Positions 55,539 through 55,928 of a stretch of 55,928 nt of DNA are shown here, piece by piece. How positions within the stretch are numbered: the stretch's first letter is position 1; each line of letters opens with the position of its first letter. Where the stretch lies: assembly GCF_019654955.1 (NCBI RefSeq), contig NZ_BPEV01000032.1, forward strand, positions 1-55,928. Direction: 5' to 3'. The notes under the pieces were generated by a model. It saw only the letters and a list, made by a program, of their open reading frames with translations, did no database searches and was not told the origin of the DNA. This stretch comes from Shewanella sp. KT0246. GTDB taxonomy: Bacteria; Pseudomonadota; Gammaproteobacteria; Enterobacterales; Shewanellaceae. The translations under genes were made by a program, and so were the position numbers.

Positions 55539-55928
55539 TTACTTTTTATGTAACCGAATAATTAACTCCGCTTCTGCTTTTGGCAGCTCACACTCTTGCA
55601 TCAACTCTTCAATTCCAGCACCTAAACCGACCATTTTAAGGGCTCTAGAGTACATCTTCGATTGCGGATCTTGTTGGCTAGCCTCTTCAATAAGCTCAGA
55701 TTGTTTGCTAATTTTCTGTTCGAGTTCAACAACTCGTCTACCGACACCGATTGTGCCGCTGCGCAATTCTTGCAATTCTTTTTTAACGGTTTCACGCTGT
55801 CGATCATTTTCTTTTACTAATACAGTTAAAGCATCGACTTTGCTCTGTAGTTTTGTTGTCTTTTTACTGAAGAGCATCCAAATGACAGCGCAACTAACAA
55901 CATAAACAACGGTGATAATGAGCAATTC
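55539..55928 (-). CDS. DUF2802 family protein, probably 5'-incomplete
   Basis: This small membrane-anchored protein often lies in flagellar/chemotaxis clusters of Shewanella and Vibrio. An N-terminal helix (IITVVYVVSCAVIWMLF), a coiled coil (about 25-85) and a C-terminal motif (YSRALKMVGLGAGIEELMQECELPKAEAELIIRLHKK) match DUF2802 as I remember it. The frame stays open to the window edge, so the true start is probably a few codons outside. It converges on the FlhB-like gene with only nine bases between. Confidence 0.75.
   Translation of the reverse strand, partial: ELLIITVVYVVSCAVIWMLFSKKTTKLQSKVDALTVLVKENDRQRETVKKELQELRSGTIGVGRRVVELEQKISKQSELIEEASQQDPQSKMYSRALKMVGLGAGIEELMQECELPKAEAELIIRLHKK

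Overview
The window looks like chromosome from a Shewanella-type marine gammaproteobacterium. The base composition is AT-leaning and gene order is the core order of that group: pstS, phoR, phoB and a porin together; rdgC; ppnN and xni; rlmM, ygdD and gcvA; thiI; sodium-type stator genes pomAB; xseB-ispA-dxs; grpE divergent from nadK; rssB and mlaA. I see no rRNA, tRNA, CRISPR array, prophage or insertion sequence. All product names come from reading the translations; no database was searched.

Region 1 (1-2400) has no recognisable protein gene. It holds the most unusual feature of the window, five related tandem RNA units. Each has a sigma-E-like promoter (GAACCT or GAACTA, exactly 16 bases, then TCTGAG, TCATAG or TCTTAT), a TCATCATC-CCC tract, a hairpin presenting CUAGCGC, and an intrinsic terminator. 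The first unit is short (about 100 nt) and built much like the enterobacterial sigma-E sRNA MicA. The other four are about 250 nt and alternate in subtype (1 and 3 against 2 and 4). The tract is complementary to the ribosome-binding and start region of the porin mRNA at about 10.2 kb. I propose an envelope-stress sRNA array that represses porin synthesis.

Region 2 (2.4-11.5 kb) holds an M1 aminopeptidase, the phosphate block (pstS with Pho boxes, an outer-membrane protein behind three 18-bp direct repeats, phoR, phoB, porin) and rdgC. Region 3 (11.6-24.7 kb) holds an M61 peptidase, a TPR protein with a degenerate GGDEF domain, a diguanylate cyclase, ppnN, xni, a DUF3192 protein, an S9 peptidase and an NAD-type isocitrate dehydrogenase. 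Region 4 (24.8-30.5 kb) holds rlmM, ygdD, a hydrolase, gcvA, a small exported protein and thiI, with three tandem terminator repeats after thiI.

Region 5 (30.8-37.8 kb) holds pomAB behind a sigma-28 promoter, the isoprenoid genes xseB-ispA-dxs, and grpE (sigma-32 promoter) divergent from nadK. Region 6 (38-47 kb) holds a CobW GTPase, an RhlE-like helicase, a lipoprotein cyclophilin, an iron alcohol dehydrogenase, an unknown small protein, NDH-2, a thioesterase and threonine aldolase. Region 7 (47-55.9 kb) holds mscS, an OmpA-like protein, a POT peptide transporter, rssB (with a possible RNA switch in its leader), mlaA, and a sigma-28-driven pair of flagellar export-switch-like genes (FliK-like and FlhB C-terminal-like). 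It ends in a DUF2802 gene that probably runs off the window.
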